From CFX5 sp023384495 (GTDB lineage Bacteria > Chloroflexota > Anaerolineae > Caldilineales > Caldilineaceae), in NCBI GenBank assembly GCA_048499455.1, contig JASNZV010000010.1, forward strand, positions 124,001 through 188,000: 64,000 bases of DNA, written 5' to 3'. Under the pieces are notes generated by a model. That model was not told the DNA's origin. It saw only the letters and a list, made by a program, of their open reading frames with translations, and made no database searches. Shown here piece by piece: positions 43,717 through 52,040 of this stretch (position 1 is the stretch's first letter; each line of letters begins with the position of its first letter). Both the position numbers and the translations under genes were made by a program.

Positions 43717-43968
43717 ATGGGCCTGTTGTCAGTTGTTGTCTTTTATTGTCCAGCTATTATACGGTCACACGGCAATCGCATCGGCGTACCCATCGCCTAT
43801 CGACGCCTTCCCTGAATCAAACATCGACAGACCTGGCTTCTCGGCGCCCGGCAGACGTTGTCTGCCTGTGTGGGCAGGGGAAGACCAGGTTTGTTTGTGC
43901 CCGGAGACGCCAGATCGACGTGCTTGCGCCGCGATTGCCCCAGCAAAGGGCGAGGCAATCGATTCGGT

Positions 43969-45702
43969 ATGGAAAGTTTATCATTATGGAGGCTCTGGCG
44001 GCGCGAGTTTGCCGGCTACTCGATGGGCAAGTTCCGCCAGGATTTGCTGGCCGGGCTGACGGTGGGCGCGGTGGCGCTGCCGTTGGCGTTGGCCTTTGGC
44101 GTGGCCTCGGGCGCCACCGCAGCCGCAGGCATGGTGACAGCCATCCTGGCCGGCATCCTGATTGGCGGGCTGTCGGGCGCGCCCTACCAGATCTCGGGCC
44201 CCACCGGCGCCATGAGCGCGATCCTGATCTTGATCAGCCAGCGCTACGGGCTGGAGGGGGTGCTGGCGGCCGGGTTTCTCTCTGGGCTGATCCTGTTGGC
44301 GCTGGGCCTCTTCCGGCTGGGGCGCTTTATCGCCTACATCCCGGCGCCGGTCATCTCGGGCTTTACGTCGGGGATCGCCGTCATCATCTTCACCGGGCAG
44401 ATCAACAACCTGCTCGGCATCGAAACCCCCGCCGCACACGCCCCCTTCATCCACACGCTGGAGCAGATTTTCGACCATGAATCGACGCTGGTCAAGCTGC
44501 TCAGCTATCTTCAGGGCGGCTTCACCCCCAACTGGCAGACGGTGACGGTGGGCGGCATTGTCATCGCCATGATGCTCTTTTGGCCCAGCCGCTGGGGTAA
44601 GTATCTGCCCGGCTCGCTGGCGGGCATTGTGGTGACGACAGCCTTGGCCACAGCCGCCGGCTTCACCGTCCCCATCATCGGCGACATCCCGCGCACGATC
44701 CTGCTGGCCGACCGGCTGCACTTGGGGCAGTTGCCGTGGGCGAGCCTGGGCGACCTCGCCGCGCCCATCCTGTCGATTGCGGCGTTGGGCGCGGTGGAGT
44801 CGTTGCTCTGTGGCGCGGTGGCGAGCAAGATGACGGGCGTGCGGCTCCAGGCCAACCAGGAGCTGATCGCCCAGGGCATTGGCAACCTGGTCATCCCCCT
44901 CTTTGGCGGCGTGCCGGCCACGGCGGCCATTGCCCGCTCTTCGGTGGGGATCAAGTCGGGCGGCGTGACGCGGCTGGTCTCGATCGTCCATGCGCTGCTG
45001 TTGCTGGCCGCGGTCTATCTCTTTGCCGGCGTCCTGGGGCAGATCCCGCTGGCGGCGCTGGCGGGCGTGCTCATGGTGACGGCGGTGCGCATGAACGAGT
45101 GGGCCGCCATCCGCTTTATGTTTGGCAACCGCTTCAAGACCGGCGTCATCACCTTTCTCATCACGCTGCTGGCCACCATCTCGCTAGACTTGACGCAGGC
45201 GATCATCATTGGCGCGGCGCTGTCGGCGGCGGTCTTTATCAACCAGGTGGCGAACTTGCAGATCGAGATCCACGAGGTGGATGTGGACAAGCTGAAAGCG
45301 CGCGGCATCCACCTCAACGGCGCCCAGCCTCACATCCGGGTGGCCTACCTCACTGGCCCGCTCTTCTTTGCCGCCACCAGCAACTTCAACCAGGCCTTTG
45401 CCGATGCGCACCGCTACGAGGCGCTGATCCTCTCCATGCGCGCCGTGCCCACCATCGACCTCACGGGCATCGAGGCGCTGGCGTCGCTCCACGAACAGAT
45501 GGAGCACGCCGGCGGGCGGCTCATGCTGGCGGGCGTGCAGCCGGGCGTCCAGCGCATGATGGCGCGGGCCGGGCTAGACCAACAGATCGGCCACGAGAAC
45601 TTCTTCTGGAGCTCCGACCAGGCCATCCTCGCCGCCGAGAAGGCGTTGCACCTGGTGGCCGACGAAAGCCGGGCCGAGGCGCCCAGCGACCTGCTGGATT
45701 AG
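43969..45702 (+). CDS. SulP-family anion transporter with STAS domain
   Basis: 577 residues from ATG 43969; an earlier start is open but not protein-like. Membrane domain about 10-420 with the SulP signatures QDLLAGLTVGAVALPLALAFG, ISGPTGAMSAIL and SSVGIKSGGVTR. The C-terminal STAS domain (about 440-560) has PHIRVAYLTGPLFFAAT and IDLTGIEALASLHEQM, close to anti-sigma antagonist folds. It probably imports sulfate, bicarbonate or another anion; the substrate is not assigned. It follows NicO on the same strand after 297 bp. Confidence 0.93.
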   Translation: MESLSLWRLWRREFAGYSMGKFRQDLLAGLTVGAVALPLALAFGVASGATAAAGMVTAILAGILIGGLSGAPYQISGPTGAMSAILILISQRYGLEGVLAAGFLSGLILLALGLFRLGRFIAYIPAPVISGFTSGIAVIIFTGQINNLLGIETPAAHAPFIHTLEQIFDHESTLVKLLSYLQGGFTPNWQTVTVGGIVIAMMLFWPSRWGKYLPGSLAGIVVTTALATAAGFTVPIIGDIPRTILLADRLHLGQLPWASLGDLAAPILSIAALGAVESLLCGAVASKMTGVRLQANQELIAQGIGNLVIPLFGGVPATAAIARSSVGIKSGGVTRLVSIVHALLLLAAVYLFAGVLGQIPLAALAGVLMVTAVRMNEWAAIRFMFGNRFKTGVITFLITLLATISLDLTQAIIIGAALSAAVFINQVANLQIEIHEVDVDKLKARGIHLNGAQPHIRVAYLTGPLFFAATSNFNQAFADAHRYEALILSMRAVPTIDLTGIEALASLHEQMEHAGGRLMLAGVQPGVQRMMARAGLDQQIGHENFFWSSDQAILAAEKALHLVADESRAEAPSDLLD

Positions 45703-45716
45703 GCGGGTTGTGATTC

Positions 45717-45737
45717 GTAGTAGCGACTTCAGTCGCT
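45717..45737. repeat. GTAGTAGCGACTTCAGTCGCT repeat, single copy
   Basis: A short self-complementary unit (AGCGACT-TC-AGTCGCT) directly after the SulP gene. A paired, inverted version occurs at 50935-50993. Confidence 0.7.
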
Positions 45738-45919
45738 CAGGCGCCCAAGCGACTGTTCTCAAGTCACCTTACGCAGTGGGGGATGGCAGGAAGCTGTCAA
45801 CGGATTCGCAGAACGGATTGAGCGGATACGAGATACGGAATCCGTTCCGGCAGTGAGTGGGGAACGGATGGCCGTGCAGCTATTCGTTCAATTTGTTCCC
45901 AAAATCCGCTGACAGCGCC

Positions 45920-46124
45920 TATCCCAATTGGGATAATTTGGGATATGTGGGCGTTGTCGCTGGCCGAACGCAACCGTGGTGATGTCACGTGGGGAGTGTG
46001 ATCTACGGCGGATGACTGGTATGTTTTGCCGACCCGGATCATGTCACGACGGCTATGAGAATCGCCAACAAGGTATCGGCATTACCAACCATTACCAATA
46101 ACCCAAATTATCCCAATTGGGATA
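45920..46124. mobile_element. 205-bp element with perfect 23-bp terminal inverted repeats
   Basis: The ends 45920-45942 and 46102-46124 are exact reverse complements over 23 bp, each containing the palindrome ATCCCAATTGGGAT. The interior has no coding frame. It lies between the convergent SulP and AlbA-type genes. It could be a MITE or a paired operator; no target duplication is obvious. Confidence 0.6.
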
Positions 46125-46158
46125 TTGGGAAAAACAGAGAGCTGCCACCGATGCGCGA

Positions 46159-47532
46159 TCACTTCAGAATGTAGCGCGTGCCCCGCTTGTCGCCGATCTT
46201 GAGGATCACCCCCTTCTCCACCAGGTCGGCCAGATCGAGGCGGAGCGATTCGGGGCCGACGTGGGGGCAGAGTTCGCGATAGTCGCGGTTGGTGATGGCG
46301 CCGTGGCGCTGGAGAAATTCGATGGCCTTCATCTGCCGCTCGTTCATCTGGCCGGGCTGGGCCGCGGCGACGCGCAGCGGGTCTTTCTTGTTGAAGAGGG
46401 TGACGCTAAAGCGATAGGTGGTGGCGTCAAACTTGGGCGGCTCGTGGCCGGCGTTGACCATGTCTTCGATCATGCGGTCCACGCCCAGCCCCAGCTCCTC
46501 GATATAGCCCCACTGATAGAGGCCGTTGACAATGCGCGGGTTGCGGCTGTAGTGCTCTTCGACAATGTTGTCGAGCGTGATGTGGGCGGGCAGGCCGCCG
46601 GGGCTGATCACCTCGAGCCGGTCGGTGTACATGCGGATCTCGATGCCGCGGCCGGTGAGGCGATAGTCGCGGTGGGCCACGGCGTTGACCAGCGCCTCGC
46701 GCACCGGCGCCGTGGGGTATTCGGTCTCCTCCTGCCGTTGCAGGCCGCGCACCACCGCGTGCTTGTCCATCTCTTCCCAGATCACCCGCCACGCCCGGTC
46801 GATGATGGTGGGCAGCGGGCCGATGAACTCTTCGCGGCGGCCATAGCCAAAGCTGCCCTCGGGCCCGCGCGGGCTGGTGTCGGCAAACTTGACAAAGATA
46901 GCGCGGCTCTGGGGCATATAAAATTGCGGCTCCTTGCCAAAGAGCAAGAGGCCGCTCACCGTGGGGGTGCGCTCTGCCGTCAGCGCGCCGATCTGTTGCA
47001 ACAGCCGGTCTTTGGGCAGCACGCTGGAGCGGGGGCTGCGCTGTTGCCGGCGCTCCATGTAGTCGTCGATCACCCCTTCGTCGAGATCGTCGCGGGCGGC
47101 GCCGGGCACGGGCTGCGTCTCGAAGTCGCCGTCGGCGCGGGCAAAGACCAGTTGCTCCACCTCGGCGGGTTCAGCAGGCCGGTTCTCCGCCCCCTTGCGC
47201 ATCAGGATGCGACCGTCCCACAGCTTGTGCAGCTCGCTGCTGCGGTCGATGCGCAGCACCACCACCACCCCCTCGGCCAGTTGTTCTGCCTGCCAGTTGG
47301 CGGGCACGGGCGGCTTGCAAAGGCGCGCCGCAGCCTGAAGCGCCTCCTGCGCCTCCTCCGCCACATAGAGATCACCGAGACGGCCCTCGGGCGTCATGCC
47401 AAGCACCAATGTACCGCCGTCGGCATTGGCAAAGGCCGTCAGCAGCTCGGCAATCGCCTCGGGCTTGGGGTCGGGCAAAAAGGCGAGATGCTGGCCTGGC
47501 TGTTTGTTGAGCAACGTCTTGGTGATGGACAT
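46159..47532 (-). CDS. AlbA_2 (Schlafen-like) domain ATP-binding protein with winged helix
   Basis: 457 residues. The N-terminal AlbA_2 domain (about 20-130) has LTAFANADGGTLVLGM, the conserved F-AN-DGG-L-(I/V)G pattern. The middle HATPase_c_4 region has REALVNAVAHRDY and YTDRLEVISPGGLP. A C-terminal winged helix (about 390-457) has ERQMKAIEFLQRHGAITNRDYRELC. Members are described as transcriptional regulators or nucleic-acid-binding defence-like proteins; the role here is unknown. It is transcribed after hicA, 27 bp away. Confidence 0.88.
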   Translation of the reverse strand: MSITKTLLNKQPGQHLAFLPDPKPEAIAELLTAFANADGGTLVLGMTPEGRLGDLYVAEEAQEALQAAARLCKPPVPANWQAEQLAEGVVVVLRIDRSSELHKLWDGRILMRKGAENRPAEPAEVEQLVFARADGDFETQPVPGAARDDLDEGVIDDYMERRQQRSPRSSVLPKDRLLQQIGALTAERTPTVSGLLLFGKEPQFYMPQSRAIFVKFADTSPRGPEGSFGYGRREEFIGPLPTIIDRAWRVIWEEMDKHAVVRGLQRQEETEYPTAPVREALVNAVAHRDYRLTGRGIEIRMYTDRLEVISPGGLPAHITLDNIVEEHYSRNPRIVNGLYQWGYIEELGLGVDRMIEDMVNAGHEPPKFDATTYRFSVTLFNKKDPLRVAAAQPGQMNERQMKAIEFLQRHGAITNRDYRELCPHVGPESLRLDLADLVEKGVILKIGDKRGTRYILK

Positions 47533-47559
47533 AGGACGGCTGATTCTGGTCTGCGACAG

Positions 47560-47781
47560 CTACAACAGATCGACAAATTCCTCCACACTCAGCCCAGCCT
47601 GACGGATAATCGCACGGAGCGTACCCCGATCCAATACATTGTGATCGGGCACGACCAACTGGGCGTAGGGGTCATCTCGTCTCAGGACAACATGGCTGCC
47701 CCGCTGCCGACGAACGTAAAAGCCTACCTTGTTCAATGCAGAGACACAAGTGCGCCCTGAAATCTGTGGCAGTTTACTCAT
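47560..47781 (-). CDS. hicA: HicA-type mRNA interferase toxin
   Basis: 73 residues, the usual HicA length. It folds as a dsRBD-like domain with the catalytic His in RQRGSHVVLRR. Other family marks are LPQISGRTCVSALNKVGF and VVPDHNVLDRGTLRAIIRQAGL. HicA cleaves mRNA and is neutralised by HicB. It overlaps hicB by 4 nt (ATGA) and comes after it, an order seen in part of the family. Confidence 0.92.
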   Translation of the reverse strand: MSKLPQISGRTCVSALNKVGFYVRRQRGSHVVLRRDDPYAQLVVPDHNVLDRGTLRAIIRQAGLSVEEFVDLL

Positions 47782-47984
47782 ACAGCGACCAGGAGCGCCT
47801 CAAAGTTGTCCACAGGAACCTCAAGCTGGTCTTCCTGCAAGACTTCAATATAGAGATCGATTGCCTCACGGATATTTTCAATCGCCTCCGCGCGCGTGCT
47901 TCCTTGACTGATACATCCGGGCAGACTAGGGCATTCGGCCACCCAATAGCGGTCTTCACCGGGATAGATCAACACCTGCCGCAT
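47778..47984 (-). CDS. hicB: HicB-type antitoxin
   Basis: 68 residues from ATG 47984, with GAGGAGC upstream. The partial RNase H-like fold shows RQVLIYPGEDRYWVAECPSLPGC, then GSTRAEAIENIREAIDLYIE. There is no C-terminal HTH or ribbon DNA-binding domain, so it may not autoregulate alone. It starts 22 bp after the gyrA stop on the same strand, so the pair may be cotranscribed with gyrA. Confidence 0.92.
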   Translation of the reverse strand: MRQVLIYPGEDRYWVAECPSLPGCISQGSTRAEAIENIREAIDLYIEVLQEDQLEVPVDNFEALLVAV

Positions 47985-48006
47985 AGATTGAAGCTCCTCG
48001 TATCGG

Positions 48007-50649
48007 CTACCCATGCAAAAGCGCGTCACCGGCGCCAAAATCAGGCGCTGCGCCGTTGGCGGGCGCATCCTCGCCCGCGATGGCCTCTTCGGCGCCCTCG
48101 ATGCCGCGGATCATGTCGGCGTGGCTGATGGTGGCGACCGCGGCCACCGTGTCGCCTTCGGTCAGGTTGACAATACGCACCCCGCGCGTCATGCGCCCGT
48201 AGCGGCTGATGCCCTCCACCACCGTGCGCAACACGATGCCGTGGCTGGTCATCACCGTGATGTGGTCTTCGGGATAGACGACGCGCGCGGCGACGATGGG
48301 GCCGATCTCATCCAGCCGGTCGTGGGCGGTGGTCCACATGCCCTGCGTATACCGTCCCTTGGCGTTGTACTCCTCGAGCGCCACCCGCTTGCCCCAGCCC
48401 TGCTGGTGCAGCACAAAGAGGTCGGCGCCGGGCTGCACCACTTCCAGGCTGACCACCTCATCGCCGTTGACCAGCCGCATGGCCATGACGCCGGCTGCGG
48501 TGCGGCCCATGGGGCGGACCGTGCTTTCGTGAAAGCGGAGCGCCTTGCCGTTGCGGGTGACGACGAGCAGGTCTTCGTCGCCATTGGTCAGCCGCGCCCA
48601 GTCGAGCGAGTCGCTGGGGTCCAGGTTCATGGCGTTGAGGCCATTCGAGCGCACGTTGCTGAGCTGGCTCAACTCCATGCGTTTGATGCGCGCCTGGCGG
48701 GTGATCAGCGTAATGTACTTGGCCTGCTCCATATCAGCCACCACCAACATCGTAGTCACCGTCTCATCGGGTTGCAGGTTGAGCACGTTGGCGATATGCG
48801 CCCCACGCGCGGTGCGCCCACCCTCGGGCAGCTCGTAAACGCGGCTGCTGTAAAGCCGCCCCTTGTTGGTGAAAAAGAGGATCGTATCCAGCGTGCGGGC
48901 AAAGAGCAGGTTGATCACCTCGTCCTCGCTGCGGGTGGTCATCCCCTTGACGCCGCGACCGCCGCGGCCCTGGGCGCGGAAGTTCTCCACGCTCATGCGT
49001 TTGATATACGAACCTGCGCTGTAGCTGATCAGCACATTGTCCTGCGCGATGAGGTCCTCTTCGCTGAACTCGCCATTCGCCTCATGCAGCACCTGCGTGC
49101 GCCGCTCGTCGCCAAACTTCTCCTTGAGCATGAGAATGTCTTCGCGGATCAGGGCGCGAATCTTCTCTGGGTGTTCGAGCAAGTCGAGGAGATAGGCAAT
49201 GCGCGCCATGATCTCCTGATATTCATCTTCGATGCGTTGGCGCTCGAGCGCGGCCAGGCGACGCAGTTGCATATCGAGGATCGCCTGCGCCTGCACCTGG
49301 GTGAGGCCAAAACGCTCCATCAGCGCGCCGCGGGCGGCTTCGGCGCTGTCGCTCTGGCGGATAGTCTGGATCACCTCGTCGAGGAACTGAAGCGCGATGC
49401 GCAGCCCTTCGAGGATGTGGGCGCGTTCACGCGCCTTGGCCAGTTGATATTCGCTGCGGCGGCGCAGCACCTCAATGCGGTGGTCGATATAGACGATGAT
49501 GGCGCGGCGTAACCCCAGCGTGGCCGGCTCGCCATCCACCAGCGCCAGCGTGTTGACGCCAAAGGTCGTCTGCAACGCCGTGTGTTTGAAGAGCTGGTTG
49601 CTCACCTTCTTCGGCGCCGCGCCGCGCTTTAGCTCGATAACGATGCGCATCCCCGTGCGGTCGCTTTCGTCGCGCAGGTCGCTGATGTTCTCCAGCCTAC
49701 CGGCGCGCACCAGTTCGGCAATGCGCTCAATGAGCTGCGATTTGTTCACCTGGTAGGGGATCTCGGTTACGATAATGCGGAAGCGTTCGTTGCGCGTCTC
49801 TTCGATCTCGGTGCGGGCGCGCACCACCAGTTTGCCGCGCCCTGTGGCAAAGGCCTGCGTTATCCCCTCGGTGCCCAAGATCATGCCGCCGGTGGGGAAA
49901 TCAGGCCCCTTGACAAAGGTCATGAGCTCTTCCAGGCGGATCTCTTCGCGGCGCTCCCAGTGGTCGATAACGTGGGTGACGGCGTCGGCGATCTCGCGCA
50001 GGTTGTGGGGCGGGATGTTGGTGGCCATGCCCACGGCAATGCCGCTGGTGCCGTTGACGAGCAGGTTGGGCAGCATGGCCGGCAGCACCGCCGGCTCTTG
50101 CAGGCTGTCGTCAAAGTTGGGCAGCCAGTCCACCGTCGCCATGTCGATGTCCTGGAGCATGGGTTCGGCAATGCGCGCCAATCGAGCCTCGGTGTAGCGC
50201 ATGGCCGCGGGGCTGTCGCCGTCCACCGAACCAAAGTTGCCCTGGCCGTCCACCAGGGGGTAGCGGAGGCTGAAATCTTGCGCCATGCGCGCCATGGCGT
50301 CATAGACCGCGGTATCGCCGTGGGGGTGATACTTACCGAGCACTTCGCCGACGATACGGGCGCTCTTCTTGTAAGCGGTGTTGGGGGCAAGCCCCATATC
50401 GTGCATGGCGTAGAGGATGCGCCGATGCACCGGCTTGAGGCCGTCGCGGGCGTCGGGCAGGGCGCGCGCCACAATGACGCTCATGGCGTAATCGAGGTAG
50501 CTGGCCCGCATCTCCTGTTCGATGGAGATGGGGCGGATCAGGCCGAGATAGGCGCCATTGGTCTCGCCATTGTCACCGCCGCCATTGGGTTCGGGCAGCC
50601 GGCTGGCAATCGAACCGTCGCCGGGTTGGATAAAACTGTTGTCACTCAT
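48007..50649 (-). CDS. gyrA: DNA gyrase subunit A
   Basis: 880 residues. The winged-helix domain shows LDYAMSVIVARALPDARDGLKPVHRRIL and the catalytic Tyr in AAMRYTEAR. The resistance-determining region reads GDTAVYDAMARMAQ, with Thr at the E. coli Ser83 position and Asp at 87, a wild-type-like state in many phyla. The GyrA box is QGRGGRG, which places it as gyrase, not topoisomerase IV, and six beta-pinwheel blades follow. It breaks and reseals DNA to introduce supercoils with GyrB, not in this window. hicBA follow directly. Confidence 0.97.
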   Translation of the reverse strand: MSDNSFIQPGDGSIASRLPEPNGGGDNGETNGAYLGLIRPISIEQEMRASYLDYAMSVIVARALPDARDGLKPVHRRILYAMHDMGLAPNTAYKKSARIVGEVLGKYHPHGDTAVYDAMARMAQDFSLRYPLVDGQGNFGSVDGDSPAAMRYTEARLARIAEPMLQDIDMATVDWLPNFDDSLQEPAVLPAMLPNLLVNGTSGIAVGMATNIPPHNLREIADAVTHVIDHWERREEIRLEELMTFVKGPDFPTGGMILGTEGITQAFATGRGKLVVRARTEIEETRNERFRIIVTEIPYQVNKSQLIERIAELVRAGRLENISDLRDESDRTGMRIVIELKRGAAPKKVSNQLFKHTALQTTFGVNTLALVDGEPATLGLRRAIIVYIDHRIEVLRRRSEYQLAKARERAHILEGLRIALQFLDEVIQTIRQSDSAEAARGALMERFGLTQVQAQAILDMQLRRLAALERQRIEDEYQEIMARIAYLLDLLEHPEKIRALIREDILMLKEKFGDERRTQVLHEANGEFSEEDLIAQDNVLISYSAGSYIKRMSVENFRAQGRGGRGVKGMTTRSEDEVINLLFARTLDTILFFTNKGRLYSSRVYELPEGGRTARGAHIANVLNLQPDETVTTMLVVADMEQAKYITLITRQARIKRMELSQLSNVRSNGLNAMNLDPSDSLDWARLTNGDEDLLVVTRNGKALRFHESTVRPMGRTAAGVMAMRLVNGDEVVSLEVVQPGADLFVLHQQGWGKRVALEEYNAKGRYTQGMWTTAHDRLDEIGPIVAARVVYPEDHITVMTSHGIVLRTVVEGISRYGRMTRGVRIVNLTEGDTVAAVATISHADMIRGIEGAEEAIAGEDAPANGAAPDFGAGDALLHG

Positions 50650-50751
50650 TCATGCGCTCCAAGATCGAGTTGACGCGGATGCACGCCAATCAGCGCGGGT
50701 CGCCATTGGTGCGTCCTGACAAGCGTTGGCAAACCGTGTTCAATGCAACCT

Positions 50752-50757
50752 ATTATA
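50752..50757 (-). promoter_or_regulatory. Candidate -10 box of gyrA
   Basis: TATAAT on the minus strand (in CGAGTATAATAGG), about 103 bp before the gyrA start codon. The -35 region 17 bp upstream is poor. The rest of the 370-bp spacer holds two repeat families listed separately. Confidence 0.4.
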
Positions 50758-50849
50758 CTCGATCTTGGTGGGTTTTCCTAACTCAAAGGGGACACAGGGT
50801 GTGTCCAGAAAAAGGGGGCAGACATTGATATGTCTGCTATCAGGTGACT

Positions 50850-50885
50850 CAGGTGACAGTCACTTTTAGAAGTGACTGTCACCTG
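50850..50885. repeat. Perfect 16-bp hairpin of the GTGACAGTCAC family
   Basis: CAGGTGACAGTCACTT (50850-50865) and its exact reverse complement (50870-50885) are separated by TTAG. It lies between gyrA and the C26 peptidase gene, both on the minus strand, so it could also end the upstream transcript, although no T-run follows. Confidence 0.8.
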
Positions 50886-50934
50886 ACCTTGCAAGAGGCG
50901 CTAGTACGGGGCGGCGTAAGTACCAGAAGTGTTC

Positions 50935-50993
50935 GTAGTAGCGACTGAAGTCGCTTTGCCACCGACACGAGCGACTGAAGTCGCTACTACTAC
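50935..50993. repeat. Paired GTAGTAGCGACTTCAGTCGC-type inverted repeat
   Basis: GTAGTAGCGACTGAAGTCGC (50935-50954) and GCGACTGAAGTCGCTACTAC (50971-50990) form an inverted pair that differs only at the central two bases. Each arm is itself nearly palindromic. The same unit occurs at 45717. Confidence 0.75.
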
Positions 50994-51019
50994 TATCTCT
51001 TCATTTACGCCGTCGTGTA

Positions 51020-51931
51020 CTAGCAACAGAGCGGGTCGGCCTGGAGAAGCTGGGCGGTGGGGGGCGCAAGGGGCGCGGCGGCGTCGCGGCGGGGGCAAAG
51101 CTGGCGGAAGTGATCGCGCCAGCCGTTGGGGATCTGGCTGCGCCAGTCGCTGGCGGCGGCGTGGAGAAATTCGGCAAAGAGGCTGCCGCTCAGCGGATCG
51201 GTCTTGGCCATCTCTTCGGGGTGCCACTGTACGCCAACGACAAAGGGTAGATGGGGCAGTTCGACTGCCTCGGGCAGGCCATCCTCGGCGCGCGCCACCA
51301 CACGCAGCCCATGCCCCAATTGGGCGATGCCTTGATGGTGCATGGAGTTGACTTCGTGTGTTGCTCCCAAGGCGCGGGCAAGGCGGCTGTCGGGCTCAAT
51401 CGCCACCTGATGGCTAATGCGAAAGCGTTCAAAGGTGGGCGGGAAGTAGTCATGTTTGGCTAGATCAGGGCGCTGGCTGTGCAGGTCCTGATAGAGCGCG
51501 CCGCCGCAGACGATGTTGATCACCTGTACGCCCCGGCAGACGCCGAGGATGGGCATGCCTTCTTCCAAGGCCCAGCGCGTCAGAAGTAGCTCGGTGCGGT
51601 CGCGCTCTTTGTCGGGCGCGCCCAGTTGCGGGTGGCGCGCCTGGCCATAGGCGCTGGGATCCACATCCTCGCCGCCGGGAAGAAAGAGGCCGTCGAGCCG
51701 CGCAAAGATGCCCTGCAATGTCGCCTCACTCATCTGCAGCGGGATCATCACCGGCAGCGCGCCGAGGTTTTCGAGGACGCGCACATAGGTCTGGTTCATG
51801 ATGTAAAGCGGCAGGCCAAAAAAGCGCTGCGACTTCTCGCGGCCGGTGGGTACGCCGATCAGCGGGCGCTGGGTGGGCAATTCACCAGGGTTGGCGACCA
51901 AATGGGTGCGATTGCGTGGTTCTTGATTCAT
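51020..51931 (-). CDS. Class I amidotransferase-like hydrolase, peptidase C26 (PuuD-like)
   Basis: 303 residues. The nucleophile elbow is ILGVCRGVQVIN (Cys) and the His-Glu pair GVQWHPEEM completes the triad. N-terminal RPLIGVPTGREKSQRF and DGLFLPGGEDVDPSAYG are typical of gamma-glutamyl-gamma-aminobutyrate hydrolases. It hydrolyses a gamma-glutamyl amide, probably in polyamine or related amide breakdown. There are no polyamine genes next to it. A C-terminal tail of about 40 residues, rich in Arg, Ala and Pro, is unusual and may be poorly conserved. Confidence 0.9.
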   Translation of the reverse strand: MNQEPRNRTHLVANPGELPTQRPLIGVPTGREKSQRFFGLPLYIMNQTYVRVLENLGALPVMIPLQMSEATLQGIFARLDGLFLPGGEDVDPSAYGQARHPQLGAPDKERDRTELLLTRWALEEGMPILGVCRGVQVINIVCGGALYQDLHSQRPDLAKHDYFPPTFERFRISHQVAIEPDSRLARALGATHEVNSMHHQGIAQLGHGLRVVARAEDGLPEAVELPHLPFVVGVQWHPEEMAKTDPLSGSLFAEFLHAAASDWRSQIPNGWRDHFRQLCPRRDAAAPLAPPTAQLLQADPLCC

Positions 51932-52040
51932 GGGTAGCGATCTTCTATCATTTTTCGTTTGTCAATCGTCAATCATTATGCCCGACTTGGCGGCCTCTGA
52001 TCCTTGCTTTATACTGACAAGGATGGACAGGCAACACGCC

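Noticed and set aside
46117..47760. Plus-strand 547-codon open frame opposite the AlbA-type and hicA genes
   Set aside because: It spans two real genes and the stop between them, and lacks any domain pattern. Shadow frame.
48013..49512. Plus-strand 499-codon open frame opposite gyrA
   Set aside because: gyrA is unambiguous. The antisense frame is His/Val/Ala-rich noise.
50650..51019. Possible replication origin next to gyrA
   Set aside because: I saw no DnaA boxes (TTATNCACA), AT-rich unwinding region, dnaA, dnaN or gyrB nearby. The spacer holds repeats instead.
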